Below are positions 10,439 through 18,308 of a DNA stretch of 64,000 nucleotides, in pieces. The position numbers and the translations under genes are program-made. The stretch's first letter is position 1. Each line of letters begins with the position of its first letter. The notes under the pieces were generated by a model that did not search any database, was not told the DNA's origin, and saw nothing but the letters and a program-made list of their open reading frames with translations. The stretch is from Lysobacter_C sp966210725. Lineage in GTDB: Bacteria; Pseudomonadota; Gammaproteobacteria; Xanthomonadales; Xanthomonadaceae. Where the stretch lies: the NCBI GenBank assembly GCA_966210725.1, contig CBIHLN010000002.1:13932-77931 (forward strand), written 5' to 3'.

Positions 10439-11380
10439 TCAGCCGCCGGAGACGCGCACTTCGACCCGGCGGTTCCGGGCCCGGCCCTGGGCCGTCCCAT
10501 TGTCGGCGACGGGTTCGTCGGCACCATGGCCGACCGCACGGATGCGCGAGGCCGGCACGCCGGCGTCGACCAGCGCCTGCCGCACCGCATCCGCGCGGCG
10601 CTGCGACAGCGCGCGATTGGCTTCGGGCTGGCCCTGGCTGTCGGTGTGGCCGTCGACGCGGATGGACGCTTTGCCCCCGGCCTGCAGGTACGCCGCCAAG
10701 GCCCGGACACTGGACGCGGCGCCGGCGGTGAGCGTGGCCTGGCCCGAGCCGAACGCGTCGCCGGCCAGCGTGAAGACCTCGGCGCCGCCCTCGCGACTCG
10801 ACGGCGGCAGGTCGCCCCCGGCCATCAATGCCGCCTCCTCGCGCGCCAGCGCCGCTTCGCGTTCGCGCGCGGCCTGCAGCCGGGCGCTCTGGGCCCCGGC
10901 CACGCCTTCCAGCGCCGCCTCGACGTCCTGCATCGCCTCTTCGCTCGACATCGCCTGCTCGCGCAGGCGCGCGGCCTCTTCGGCCTGGATGCGTGCTTCC
11001 ATGCGCAGCAGCTCGGCCTCGGCACGGGCCTGGGCGGCGTCCTGGCGGCTGGCTTCGATCAGCAGCTCGGCCCGTTCGCGATCAAGCCGGTCGATCTCGC
11101 GCTGTGCGGCCGCGGTGCTGGCGGCCACCTCGGCGATGCGCACGCGGCGCTCGGCCACGTAGCGGGCACCGTCGCGCTCGCGACCGCCGGCGGCGGCCAG
11201 GGTGTCCAATGCCTGTCGCGCCTGCAGGCGCTCGTAGGCGGCCATGCCATTGAATTCGGCATTCGCCTCAAGGGCAGTGAGTCGCTGGGTGAGGTCGGCA
11301 CCGGCCTCCTGCGCGGCCACCGGGCCGCCCAAGGCGGCAAGACCCACCGCGATCGCCCACGTCAGGGTCAGGCGATTCAC
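10439..11380 (-). CDS. OmpA-family envelope protein with coiled-coil N-terminal half
   Basis: A 313-residue secreted protein. The signal peptide ends near AALGGPVAAQ. Residues about 30-190 are Ala/Arg/Glu-rich and predicted coiled coil. The C-terminal 110 residues are an OmpA/MotB peptidoglycan-binding domain (IRVDGHTDSQG, NRALSQRRADAV, ARNRRVEVRV). The start is GTG, overlapping the upstream lipoprotein stop as GTGA, so the two are translationally coupled. It probably tethers the outer envelope to peptidoglycan. No barrel is visible, so the N-terminal half is periplasmic. Confidence 0.8.
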   Translation of the reverse strand: MNRLTLTWAIAVGLAALGGPVAAQEAGADLTQRLTALEANAEFNGMAAYERLQARQALDTLAAAGGRERDGARYVAERRVRIAEVAASTAAAQREIDRLDRERAELLIEASRQDAAQARAEAELLRMEARIQAEEAARLREQAMSSEEAMQDVEAALEGVAGAQSARLQAAREREAALAREEAALMAGGDLPPSSREGGAEVFTLAGDAFGSGQATLTAGAASSVRALAAYLQAGGKASIRVDGHTDSQGQPEANRALSQRRADAVRQALVDAGVPASRIRAVGHGADEPVADNGTAQGRARNRRVEVRVSGG

Positions 11381-11754
11381 TGGACACCTCCCTGCAGGCG
11401 GCGCTGGAGCGTCTCGACTTCGGCGCGTCGCTGCGCCAGTTCGGCCTGCGCGACGGCGTCACGGCTCAGCACGTAGGCGAGGTCGGCGTCGGCCGAGGCG
11501 GCCAGCGCCAGCCGCCGTGCATCATCCTCGCGCCCGGAGGCCATGGCGGACTGGGCGCGCAGCAGCGCCTCGCGTGCGGTGGCGATTTCAGCCGATGCGT
11601 ACTGGTCGGCGTCGGCGCCTTCGGCCCGTACGACCGCTTGCTGGGCCGCGCCCAGTTCGGCCGTGGGCGGCGGCATCGAGGCGCAGGACGCGAGCGCCAG
11701 AACGAGCACCAGCGCAAGCGCCGGCCAACGAAAGTGTGCGAAGCTTGGATTCAT
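11377..11754 (-). CDS. DUF4398-type outer-membrane lipoprotein
   Basis: A 125-residue protein with a lipoprotein signal (LVLVLALASCAS, lipobox LASC) followed by an Ala/Glu-rich helical region (AAQQAVVRAEGADADQYA) typical of DUF4398 proteins. It is the first gene of a two-gene operon with the OmpA-like protein (overlapping start/stop). Start ATG 11754 places the signal peptide at the N-terminus; a longer frame upstream lacks one. The function is unknown; the pair probably works in envelope integrity. Confidence 0.75.
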   Translation of the reverse strand: MNPSFAHFRWPALALVLVLALASCASMPPPTAELGAAQQAVVRAEGADADQYASAEIATAREALLRAQSAMASGREDDARRLALAASADADLAYVLSRDAVAQAELAQRRAEVETLQRRLQGGVQ

Positions 11755-11851
11755 TAGGGGTGCCGTGTCGGATGGGGTTTTCGCGCGGCCATTTTGGGCA
11801 GGCCGGCGGCGCGCTGGCAACGGTACGTCGCCGTCAATGAGGGGGTTGTGC

Positions 11852-12961
11852 ATGGACATCGGCTATTTCCTGAAGCTGATGACGGAGAAGAACGCGTCGG
11901 ACATGTTCCTCACCACCGGGGCGCCGGTGTACATCAAGGTCGAGGGCAAGCTGTACCCCCTGGGCAACACCGGCCTGCCGCCGGGCATGGTCAAGAAGAT
12001 CGCCTACTCGCTGATGGACGAGGGCCAGGTGCCGCTGTTCGAGCGCGACCTGGAGCTGAACATGGCACTCGCCCTGGAAGGCGCCGGCCGCTTCCGCGTC
12101 AACGTATTCAAGCAGCGTGGCGAGGTCGGCATGGTGATCCGCGCCATCCGCAGCGTGATCCCGTCGATCGAGGAGCTGCAGCTGCCGCAGGTGCTCAAGG
12201 ACATCATCATGGCCCCGCGCGGGCTGGTGCTGATCGTCGGCTCCACCGGCTCGGGCAAGTCGACCACGCTGGCGTCGATGATCGACCACCGCAACAGCAG
12301 CATCCCCGGGCACATCCTCACCATCGAGGACCCGATCGAGTACCTGCACAAGCACAAGAAGTCGATCGTCAACCAGCGCGAGGTCGGGCTCGACACCCAC
12401 GCCTTCCACAACGCGCTGAAGAACGCGATGCGCGAGGCGCCGGATGTCATCCTGATCGGCGAGATCCTGGATGCCACCACGATGGAGGCGGCGATCGCCT
12501 TCGCCGAGACCGGCCACCTGTGCCTGGCCACGCTGCACTCCAACAACGCCGATCAGACGCTGGAGCGCATCCTCAACTTCTTCAACGAGAACGCGCACAA
12601 GAACGTGCTGATGAACCTGGCGCTCAACCTCAAGGCGGTGGTCAGCCAGCGCCTGGTGGTCGGCACGGACGGGCGCCGCATCCCCGCGGCCGAGGTCCTG
12701 ATCAACACGCCGCACATCCGCGACCTGATGCGCCGCGGCCAGGTGCACGAGATCAAGCAGGCGATGGAGGAGTCACTGGAGGAAGGCATGGAAACCTTCG
12801 ACCAGTGCCTGTTCCGGCTCTACAAGGAAGGCCGGATCGAAATGGAGGAGGCGCTCAAGGCGGCCGACTCGCGCGATGGCCTGGCGTTGAAGTTCCGGCT
12901 GTCGGAAGGCGGCACCGGGGAGCACGACCCGTATGCGGACGTGTTCCAGTCCGAGCCGTAA
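11852..12961 (+). CDS. pilU: Type IV pilus twitching motility ATPase PilU
   Basis: A 369-residue PilT/PilU-type secretion ATPase that helps pilus retraction at the inner-membrane base. Walker A GSTGSGKST is at residues 130-138, with the Asp-box region TIEDPIEYLHKHKKS, then FAETGHLCLATLHSNN. The N-terminus (LKLMTEKNASDMFLTTGAP) and IAFAETGHLC favour PilU over PilT. ATG 11852 has GAGGGGG 8 nt upstream. Residues 203-207 read GEILD where the family normally has GEIRD (Arg to Leu). No pilT is adjacent. A strong terminator follows. Confidence 0.85.
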   Translation: MDIGYFLKLMTEKNASDMFLTTGAPVYIKVEGKLYPLGNTGLPPGMVKKIAYSLMDEGQVPLFERDLELNMALALEGAGRFRVNVFKQRGEVGMVIRAIRSVIPSIEELQLPQVLKDIIMAPRGLVLIVGSTGSGKSTTLASMIDHRNSSIPGHILTIEDPIEYLHKHKKSIVNQREVGLDTHAFHNALKNAMREAPDVILIGEILDATTMEAAIAFAETGHLCLATLHSNNADQTLERILNFFNENAHKNVLMNLALNLKAVVSQRLVVGTDGRRIPAAEVLINTPHIRDLMRRGQVHEIKQAMEESLEEGMETFDQCLFRLYKEGRIEMEEALKAADSRDGLALKFRLSEGGTGEHDPYADVFQSEP

Positions 12962-12983
12962 CGGGCAAGACGTCCGGTACGCG

Positions 12984-13010
12984 AAAGGGCCGCATCGCGG
13001 CCCTTTTTCT
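12984..13010 (+). terminator. Intrinsic terminator after pilU
   Basis: A 10-bp stem (AAAGGGCCGC / GCGGCCCTTT) with a 3-nt loop, followed by TTCTTTG, starts 23 bp after the pilU stop. Confidence 0.9.
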
Positions 13011-13055
13011 TTGCCGCACCGGCGTTGGCGCGAGCGGACCGGGGGTCCGACGCGA

Positions 13056-13712
13056 CTACGGTGCGTCGGGCTGCCGTTCGGGTCGCGCCGCATCGAACGC
13101 GTCCATCGCCAGGCACTCGGCCTCGACGCGCGCGATGGTCGGGTAGGCCTCCATCGACACGCCGAAGCGGCGGGCGTTGTAGACCTGCGGCACCAGGCAG
13201 CAGTCGGCGATCGACGGCATGTCGCCCTCGCAGAAGCGTCCCGTCGACGGGTGGTCGGCCAGCAGGGCCTCGATGGCCGCGAAGCCTTCGGCGACCCAGT
13301 GCTTGACCCAGTCCTCGCGCTCGGGCTGGGGCACGTGCCAGGTGTTCTCGAAGTACTGCAACACCCGCAGGTTGTTGAGTGGGTGGATGTCGCAGGCGAT
13401 GGCCAGCGCCAGCGAGCGCACGCGCTCGCGGTCGCGGCTCAGCGGCGGCAGCAGCGCCGGGGACGGCCAGGTTTCGTCGAGGTACTCCAGGATCGCCAGC
13501 GACTGCCGCATCACCCGGCTGCCGTGCTTGAGCACCGGCACCAGCCCCTGCGGGTTGGCCTCACGGAATGCCGGCGTGTGCTGCTGGCCGCCGTCGCGCA
13601 CCAGGTGCACCGGAATGGTGTCGTACGGCAGGCCCTTGAGGTTCAGGCCGATGCGCACGCGGTAGGCCGCGCTTGAACGCCAGTACGAATACAGCTGCAG
13701 TTGATCGCCCAC
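13056..13712 (-). CDS. maiA: Maleylacetoacetate isomerase (zeta-class GST)
   Basis: A 218-residue zeta-class glutathione transferase that isomerises maleylacetoacetate to fumarylacetoacetate in tyrosine breakdown. The N-terminal SYWRSSAAYRVRIGLNLKG is the SSCx[WH]R-like active-site region of the class, here SSAAYR; ANPQGLVPVL and the all-alpha half (HPLNNLRVLQYF) follow. The start is GTG 13712, with GGGGA upstream, because the frame upstream has no family sequence. It lies 101 bp downstream of the fumarylacetoacetate hydrolase gene and is probably co-transcribed with it. Confidence 0.88.
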   Translation of the reverse strand: MGDQLQLYSYWRSSAAYRVRIGLNLKGLPYDTIPVHLVRDGGQQHTPAFREANPQGLVPVLKHGSRVMRQSLAILEYLDETWPSPALLPPLSRDRERVRSLALAIACDIHPLNNLRVLQYFENTWHVPQPEREDWVKHWVAEGFAAIEALLADHPSTGRFCEGDMPSIADCCLVPQVYNARRFGVSMEAYPTIARVEAECLAMDAFDAARPERQPDAP

Positions 13713-13813
13713 GTCTCGGTCCCCAGTCCCCAGGCCCGCTCTACGCGGCCGTCCAAGATAAACGGCGCCGGCGGCCCGAAGCGGACCATCCGCCGGCGCC
13801 CGCAGCCCGTCGG

Positions 13814-14800
13814 TCAGCCTTCGGCGCGTTCGATGCGCTGCTCTATCGCGCCGAAGATCGAGGCGCCCGCCTCGTCCAGCATTTCGATACGCACGGTGTC
13901 CCCGAACTTCATGAACGGCGTGCTCGGCTTGCCATGCTCCAGCGTTTCCACCGTGCGGCGCTCGGCGAAGCACGAGGCGCCCAGAGAGGTGTCCTGGTTG
14001 GCGACGGTGCCGGAGCCGACGATCGTGCCGGCCGACAACGGGCGGGTCTTGGCGGCGTGGGCGACCAACTGGCCGAAGTCGAACTGCATGTCCACGCCCG
14101 CCTCCGGTGCGCCGAACCACTCGCCGTTGATGTGGGTGAGCAGCGGCCGGTGCAGCTTGCTGCCCTTCCATGCATCGCCGAGTTCGTCGGGCGTCACGAA
14201 CACCGGGCTCAACGCCGAGCGCGGCTTGGACTGCAGGAAGCCGAACCCCTTGGCGAGCTCCCCCGGGATCAGGTTACGCAGGCTGACGTCGTTGACCAGA
14301 CCGACCAGCTGGATGTGGCCGGCGGCCTGCTCGGCGCTCACCGCCATCGGCACATCGTCGGTCACGACCACGAGCTCGGCTTCCAGGTCGATGCCGTATT
14401 CCTCGCTGGGCACGCGCACCGGATCGCGCGCGCCGTAGAAGCCGGCACTGACGGCCTGGTACATCAGCGGGTCGGTGTAGAAGCTTTCCGGCACCTCGGC
14501 GCCGCGGGCGCGTCGCACGCGCTCCACGTGCGGCAGGTAGGCGCTGCCGTCGACGAACTCGTAGGCGCGCGGCAGCGGCGAGGCCAGCTGGGCCATGTCG
14601 ACATCGAACGCGCCCTCCGCCGTACCGGCGTTGAGCGCTTCGGACAGGGTGTTCAGGCGGGGCGCGGTGCTGGACCAGTCCTCCAGCGCGCGCTGCAGCG
14701 TGTCGGCGATACCGGTGGCGCGGACGGCGCGGGACAGGTCGCGGGAGACGACGATCAGGGTGCCGTCGCGGCCGCCTTCCTTGAGTGAGCCGAGCTTCAT
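13814..14800 (-). CDS. fahA: Fumarylacetoacetate hydrolase
   Basis: A 328-residue FAH-family enzyme. The metal-binding and catalytic segments EEYGIDLEAELVVVTDDVP, GLVNDVSLR and GSGTVANQD are present. It splits fumarylacetoacetate to fumarate and acetoacetate, the last step of tyrosine/homogentisate breakdown. The adjacent maiA supplies the previous step, while hpd and hmgA are about 27 kb away. ATG 14800 has GAGG 6 nt upstream. I call it FahA from context; FAH-fold enzymes have other substrates too. Confidence 0.85.
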   Translation of the reverse strand: MKLGSLKEGGRDGTLIVVSRDLSRAVRATGIADTLQRALEDWSSTAPRLNTLSEALNAGTAEGAFDVDMAQLASPLPRAYEFVDGSAYLPHVERVRRARGAEVPESFYTDPLMYQAVSAGFYGARDPVRVPSEEYGIDLEAELVVVTDDVPMAVSAEQAAGHIQLVGLVNDVSLRNLIPGELAKGFGFLQSKPRSALSPVFVTPDELGDAWKGSKLHRPLLTHINGEWFGAPEAGVDMQFDFGQLVAHAAKTRPLSAGTIVGSGTVANQDTSLGASCFAERRTVETLEHGKPSTPFMKFGDTVRIEMLDEAGASIFGAIEQRIERAEG

Positions 14801-14951
14801 GGGGGACCTCGATGTGACTGCGCGTGGCGCGATGGTTTCAAGTGTAACCGTTGCCCGTGGGCGCCGCGACCGCACCACGAGGCGGCAGCGAGGCGCGGCC
14901 ATGCTCGCGGCGCGCATCCTGGGGAACAACCACCCAAGGCGGGGCAACAAA

Positions 14952-14974
14952 AAACCCGCCACGTGGGCGGGTTT
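14952..14974 (-). terminator. Intrinsic terminator after tRNA-Gln
   Basis: A 9-bp stem (AAACCCGCC / GGCGGGTTT) with a 5-nt loop; on the minus strand it is followed by TTTGTTG. It lies 13 bp beyond the tRNA 3' end. Confidence 0.85.
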
Positions 14975-14986
14975 CTCGTTTGGATC

Positions 14987-15061
14987 TGGCAGCCCCGGAA
15001 GGATTCGAACCTCCGAATGCCTGAGTCAGAGTCAGGTGCCTTACCGCTTGGCGACGGGGCT
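14987..15061 (-). tRNA. tRNA-Gln (anticodon CTG)
   Basis: The cloverleaf is complete on the minus strand: acceptor AGCCCCG pairs with CGGGGCT. The anticodon stem CCTGA/TCAGG holds loop CTCTGAC (anticodon CTG). The T arm contains GGTTCGAATCC, and an encoded CCA ends at 14987. The length is 75 nt with CCA. Confidence 0.96.
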
Positions 15062-15139
15062 ATGGAGCTGATTTTAGCGCCTCTACCCGGCATCCGCACC
15101 CTCTGGGGCGGACGCCGTTCAAGAGCGCCCCAGGCGCGA

Positions 15140-15532
15140 TTAGCGCTTGGAGAACTGGGTGGCGCGGCGTGCCTTGTGCAGGCCGACCTTCTTGCGCTCG
15201 ACCTCGCGGGCGTCGCGGGTCATGAAGCCGGCCTTGCGCAGCTCGGACTTCAGCGACTCGTCGTATTCCACCAGCGCGCGGGCGATGCCCAGGCGGATCG
15301 CACCGGCCTGGCCGGTGGTGCCGCCGCCGGCGACGGTGACGTTGACGTCGAACTTGTCGGTCGACTGGGTCAGCTCGAGCGGCTGGCGCACGATCATGCG
15401 CGCGGTCTCGCGACCGAAGAACTCATCGATCGGACGCTGGTTGACGGTGATCTTCCCGTCGCCCTTGCGCAGGTACACGCGGGCGGTGGAGGACTTGCGG
15501 CGGCCGGTGCCGTAATTCTGCTGGATTGCCAT
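15140..15532 (-). CDS. rpsI: 30S ribosomal protein S9
   Basis: A 130-residue protein with the S9 hallmarks YGTGRRKSSTARV at the N-terminus, GGGTTGQAGAIRLGIARAL in the middle and the basic tail KVGLHKARRATQFSKR. It is encoded 10 bp downstream of rplM in the conserved rplM-rpsI operon. Its C-terminal tail reaches the ribosomal P site (known of the family). Confidence 0.97.
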   Translation of the reverse strand: MAIQQNYGTGRRKSSTARVYLRKGDGKITVNQRPIDEFFGRETARMIVRQPLELTQSTDKFDVNVTVAGGGTTGQAGAIRLGIARALVEYDESLKSELRKAGFMTRDAREVERKKVGLHKARRATQFSKR

Positions 15533-15542
15533 GATCGGTACC

Positions 15543-15971
15543 TTAGAAGTCCAGCGGCTGCGGCTGCTGGGCGGAATGCGGATGCTCGGAGCCCTTGTAG
15601 ACCTTGAGCTTGCGGTACATCGCGCGGCCGAGCGGATTCTTGGGCAGCATGCCCTTCACGCCGGTCTCGATGACGCGCTCGGGGTGGCGCTCCAGCGCCT
15701 GGCCCAGGGTCTCGGTCTTGAGGTTGCCGATGTACCCCGTGAAACGGTGGTACTTCTTGTCGGTCAGCTTCTTGCCCGTGACCACGATCTTCTCGGCGTT
15801 GATCACGACGATGTAATCGCCGGTGTCGACGTGCGGGGTGTAGACGGGCTTGTGCTTGCCACGCAGGCGGCGGGCGAGCTCGGCGCAGAGGCGGCCGAGG
15901 GTCTTGCCTTCGGCATCGACCACGTACCAGTCACGCTGGACGGTCTCGTTCTTGGCGGTGAAAGTCTTCAT
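15543..15971 (-). CDS. rplM: 50S ribosomal protein L13
   Basis: A 142-residue L13 (MKTFTAKNETVQRDWYVVDA, LGRLCAELARRLRGKHK, GMLPKNPLGRAMYRKLKVY). It is the first gene of the rplM-rpsI operon; the length is standard for the family. Confidence 0.97.
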   Translation of the reverse strand: MKTFTAKNETVQRDWYVVDAEGKTLGRLCAELARRLRGKHKPVYTPHVDTGDYIVVINAEKIVVTGKKLTDKKYHRFTGYIGNLKTETLGQALERHPERVIETGVKGMLPKNPLGRAMYRKLKVYKGSEHPHSAQQPQPLDF

Positions 15972-16151
15972 GACGGTATGCGGTTACCTGGTCGGGCGGG
16001 TTGCGCGCGGCGTTGCGCCGGCGGAACTTTGCCTCGCGTTGTTGAAGCGGGGGACGAAAGAGGCGGAATGATACCGGCCCGCCTGCCCGGCCGCAACCCA
16101 CCCCCTCCGCCGCGGATCCGGCCGCCGCCGCCCGGTGTAGCATCGCCGGCC

Positions 16152-17354
16152 ATGTCCGCCACCCCGCACCCTGCAGCGCGCCCCGCCGGTGCGGGCCTTT
16201 CGCGGCCCCCTGCCGACCCGCTGCTGGCGCTGGCGGACCGCTGCGTCCAGTGCGGGCTGTGCCTGCCCAGCTGCCCCACCTATGCCGTGGACCGGCTGGA
16301 AGCCGAGTCGCCCCGCGGCCGCATTGCATGGGTGCGGCACATCGCGCAGGGCACCGTCGCGCCTACACCCGCCGGCGAGGCCCACCTCGATCACTGCCTG
16401 GGCTGCCGGACCTGCGAATCGGTATGCCCGGCCGGGGTGGAGTACGGCGCGCTGCTGGTGGAGGCCCGCGCACGCCAGCGCGGCCGTCGCGCGCCGCGCC
16501 TGTTCCAGCGACTCATCGAGGGCCTTGCCGCGCGCCCGCGACTGCTCTCGACGCTGCTGTCGATGTCCCGGTGGGTGCCCCCGACGTGGCGCCGCGGCCT
16601 GCCCCCACCGCCGCCGGTTGACAGCGAGCCGCCGATCCCGGTGCCGGCCAGGGTGCCGATGCCGCCCGATCCGCGACCGTCAGTGGCGATTTTCAGCGGC
16701 TGCGTGGCCCGGCCCTACGAGCGCGGGCTGCGCGACGCCGTCGCCGCCCTGTGCGCGGCCACCGGAACCCAGGTGCATGCGCCGACCGGACAGACCTGCT
16801 GCGGTGCGCTGCACGCGCACGGCGGCAACCGCGGGCAAGCCGACGCGCTGGCGGCGCACAACCGGCGGGCCTTCGCCGGCCAGGGCACCGTGCTGACCTT
16901 GGCCAGTGGGTGCCACGCGTCCGTTTCGAATGCGCTGGCGGGCGAGGCCGGGGCCATCGACGCGATCCAGTGGCTCGACAGCCGCGCGCCTGCGCTGACG
17001 TTCCAGCCCACCCCGGTGCGGGTCGCGCTGCACCTGCCCTGCACGCAGCGCAATGTGGTGCGCTCCGTCGCTGCACTGCGCCGCCTGCTGGACCGCGTGC
17101 CGGGGCTGGAGGTGGTCGAACTCGACGCCGGCACCGGGTGCTGCGGCGCGTCCGGATTGAACATGCTGCTGGACCGCGACCGCGCCGCCGAACACCGCAC
17201 GCCGCTTGTACGTCAGTTCGAGGGCAGCGGTGCGACGCGGCTGCTCAGCGCCAACATCGGCTGCCGGTTGCATCTGGCGGGCGCGGTCGACGCGCCCGTG
17301 CAGCATCCCCTGGAGTTCCTCGCGTCGCGGCTGGTCGCCTCCACGCCGGCGTAA
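16152..17354 (+). CDS. GlcF-like iron-sulfur protein (two 4Fe-4S, two CCG domains)
   Basis: A 400-residue cytoplasmic Fe-S protein. Two ferredoxin motifs (CVQCGLCLPSCPTY, CLGCRTCESVCPAG) lie in residues 30-110. Two cysteine-rich CCG domains follow (FSGCVARPYERG...TCCGALHAHGG and LHLPCTQRNV...GCCGASGLNML). The layout matches the glycolate oxidase iron-sulfur subunit GlcF. GlcD and GlcE are not in the window, so the flavin partner is unknown. It lies 25 bp upstream of coq7, probably co-transcribed. A related role, such as electron transfer for another FAD oxidase, is possible. Confidence 0.8.
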   Translation: MSATPHPAARPAGAGLSRPPADPLLALADRCVQCGLCLPSCPTYAVDRLEAESPRGRIAWVRHIAQGTVAPTPAGEAHLDHCLGCRTCESVCPAGVEYGALLVEARARQRGRRAPRLFQRLIEGLAARPRLLSTLLSMSRWVPPTWRRGLPPPPPVDSEPPIPVPARVPMPPDPRPSVAIFSGCVARPYERGLRDAVAALCAATGTQVHAPTGQTCCGALHAHGGNRGQADALAAHNRRAFAGQGTVLTLASGCHASVSNALAGEAGAIDAIQWLDSRAPALTFQPTPVRVALHLPCTQRNVVRSVAALRRLLDRVPGLEVVELDAGTGCCGASGLNMLLDRDRAAEHRTPLVRQFEGSGATRLLSANIGCRLHLAGAVDAPVQHPLEFLASRLVASTPA

Positions 17355-17379
17355 GGTCGCGCGCCTACACTTGCACGCC

Positions 17380-18021
17380 ATGAACACACGCTCGCTTTCC
17401 CCGCTCGACCGCCTGCTGTCCGACCTGCAGCGCGCGATGGACACTGTCGCCGGCGCGCCCGTATCCGAGCGCCCCAACCCGGCCCGCGACGAGGCCGACA
17501 TCGTGCTGGATGACGCCGAGCGCCGGCATGCCGCCGGGTTGATGCGCATCAACCACGTCGGCGAGGTCTGCGCGCAGGCGCTGTACTGCGGCCAGGCCGC
17601 GGTGGCGCGTGACGGCGCGACGCGCGAGCACCTGCTGGCCGCCGCGCAGGAGGAAACCGACCACCTGGCCTGGTGCGCGGACCGCCTGCACGAACTCGAC
17701 AGCCGGCCCAGCCTGCTCAACCCGGTGTGGTACGCCGGCAGCTATGCGATCGGCGCGCTCGCCGGCCTGCGCGGCGACGGCTGGAACCTGGGCTTCGTGG
17801 TCGAGACCGAGCGCCAGGTTGAAGCCCATATCGACGAGCACCTGCAGTCACTGCCGCCGGCCGATGCGCGCAGCCGCGCCATCCTGCAGGTGATGAAAGC
17901 CGACGAGGCGCGCCACGCCGATGCCGCCGAACAGGCCGGCGCGCGCCTCCTGCCGATGCCGGTGCCGACGTTGATGGCCGCGGCATCGAAGCTGATGAAG
18001 TCGGTGGCGTACAGGATCTGA
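17380..18021 (+). CDS. coq7: 2-polyprenyl-3-methyl-6-methoxy-1,4-benzoquinone monooxygenase (ubiquinone hydroxylase)
   Basis: A 213-residue di-iron carboxylate protein of the COQ7/CAT5 family, which hydroxylates the C6 position of demethoxyubiquinone. Iron-binding glutamates lie in RINHVGEVCAQALYCGQ, AQEETDHLAWC, VVETERQVEAHI and KADEARHADAA, the two ExxH-type repeats of the fold. ATG 17380 follows the GlcF-like gene closely. It is a membrane-associated helical-bundle enzyme. Confidence 0.92.
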   Translation: MNTRSLSPLDRLLSDLQRAMDTVAGAPVSERPNPARDEADIVLDDAERRHAAGLMRINHVGEVCAQALYCGQAAVARDGATREHLLAAAQEETDHLAWCADRLHELDSRPSLLNPVWYAGSYAIGALAGLRGDGWNLGFVVETERQVEAHIDEHLQSLPPADARSRAILQVMKADEARHADAAEQAGARLLPMPVPTLMAAASKLMKSVAYRI

Positions 18022-18041
18022 CGCGATGCGCTGCAGGAATC

Positions 18042-18195
18042 TGCAGGAGCGGTTTCAGCCGCGATGCCTTCCCCCGCAATCCACGCCTTACTGTAGGAGC
18101 GACGTGAGTCGCGACCGCGCAACGCCGGTCGAGCGCGCATCGCGACTCATGTCGCTCCTGCAGGGACCGGTTCGGGGCTGAAGCCGATCCTACAA
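18042..18195. repeat. Family-1 composite palindromic element, copy 1 (a-b-b'-a')
   Basis: Four REP-like units. Unit a (GCAGGAGCGGTTTCAGCCGC) is at 18042-18067. Unit b (GTAGGAGCGACGTGAGTCGC) is at 18092-18117. Inverted b' is at 18138-18163 and inverted a' at 18172-18195. Outer and inner pairs are nested inverted repeats. The element lies just after coq7. Confidence 0.9.
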
Positions 18196-18254
18196 AGACG
18201 CGTGAGCGCCTGGGGGGCTCGGACCCGCGACATGAGCTCGAACCCACGACATGA

Positions 18255-18279
18255 AAAAGGCCGGCAATGCCGGCCTTTT
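18255..18279. terminator. Bidirectional intrinsic terminator between coq7 and speD
   Basis: A perfect 11-bp stem (AAAAGGCCGGC / GCCGGCCTTTT) with a 3-nt loop. It has A/T runs on both sides, so it can serve both the coq7 and speD transcripts. Confidence 0.9.
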
Positions 18280-18308
18280 CTGCGACTGCACATCGGCAGA
18301 ACCGGCGG

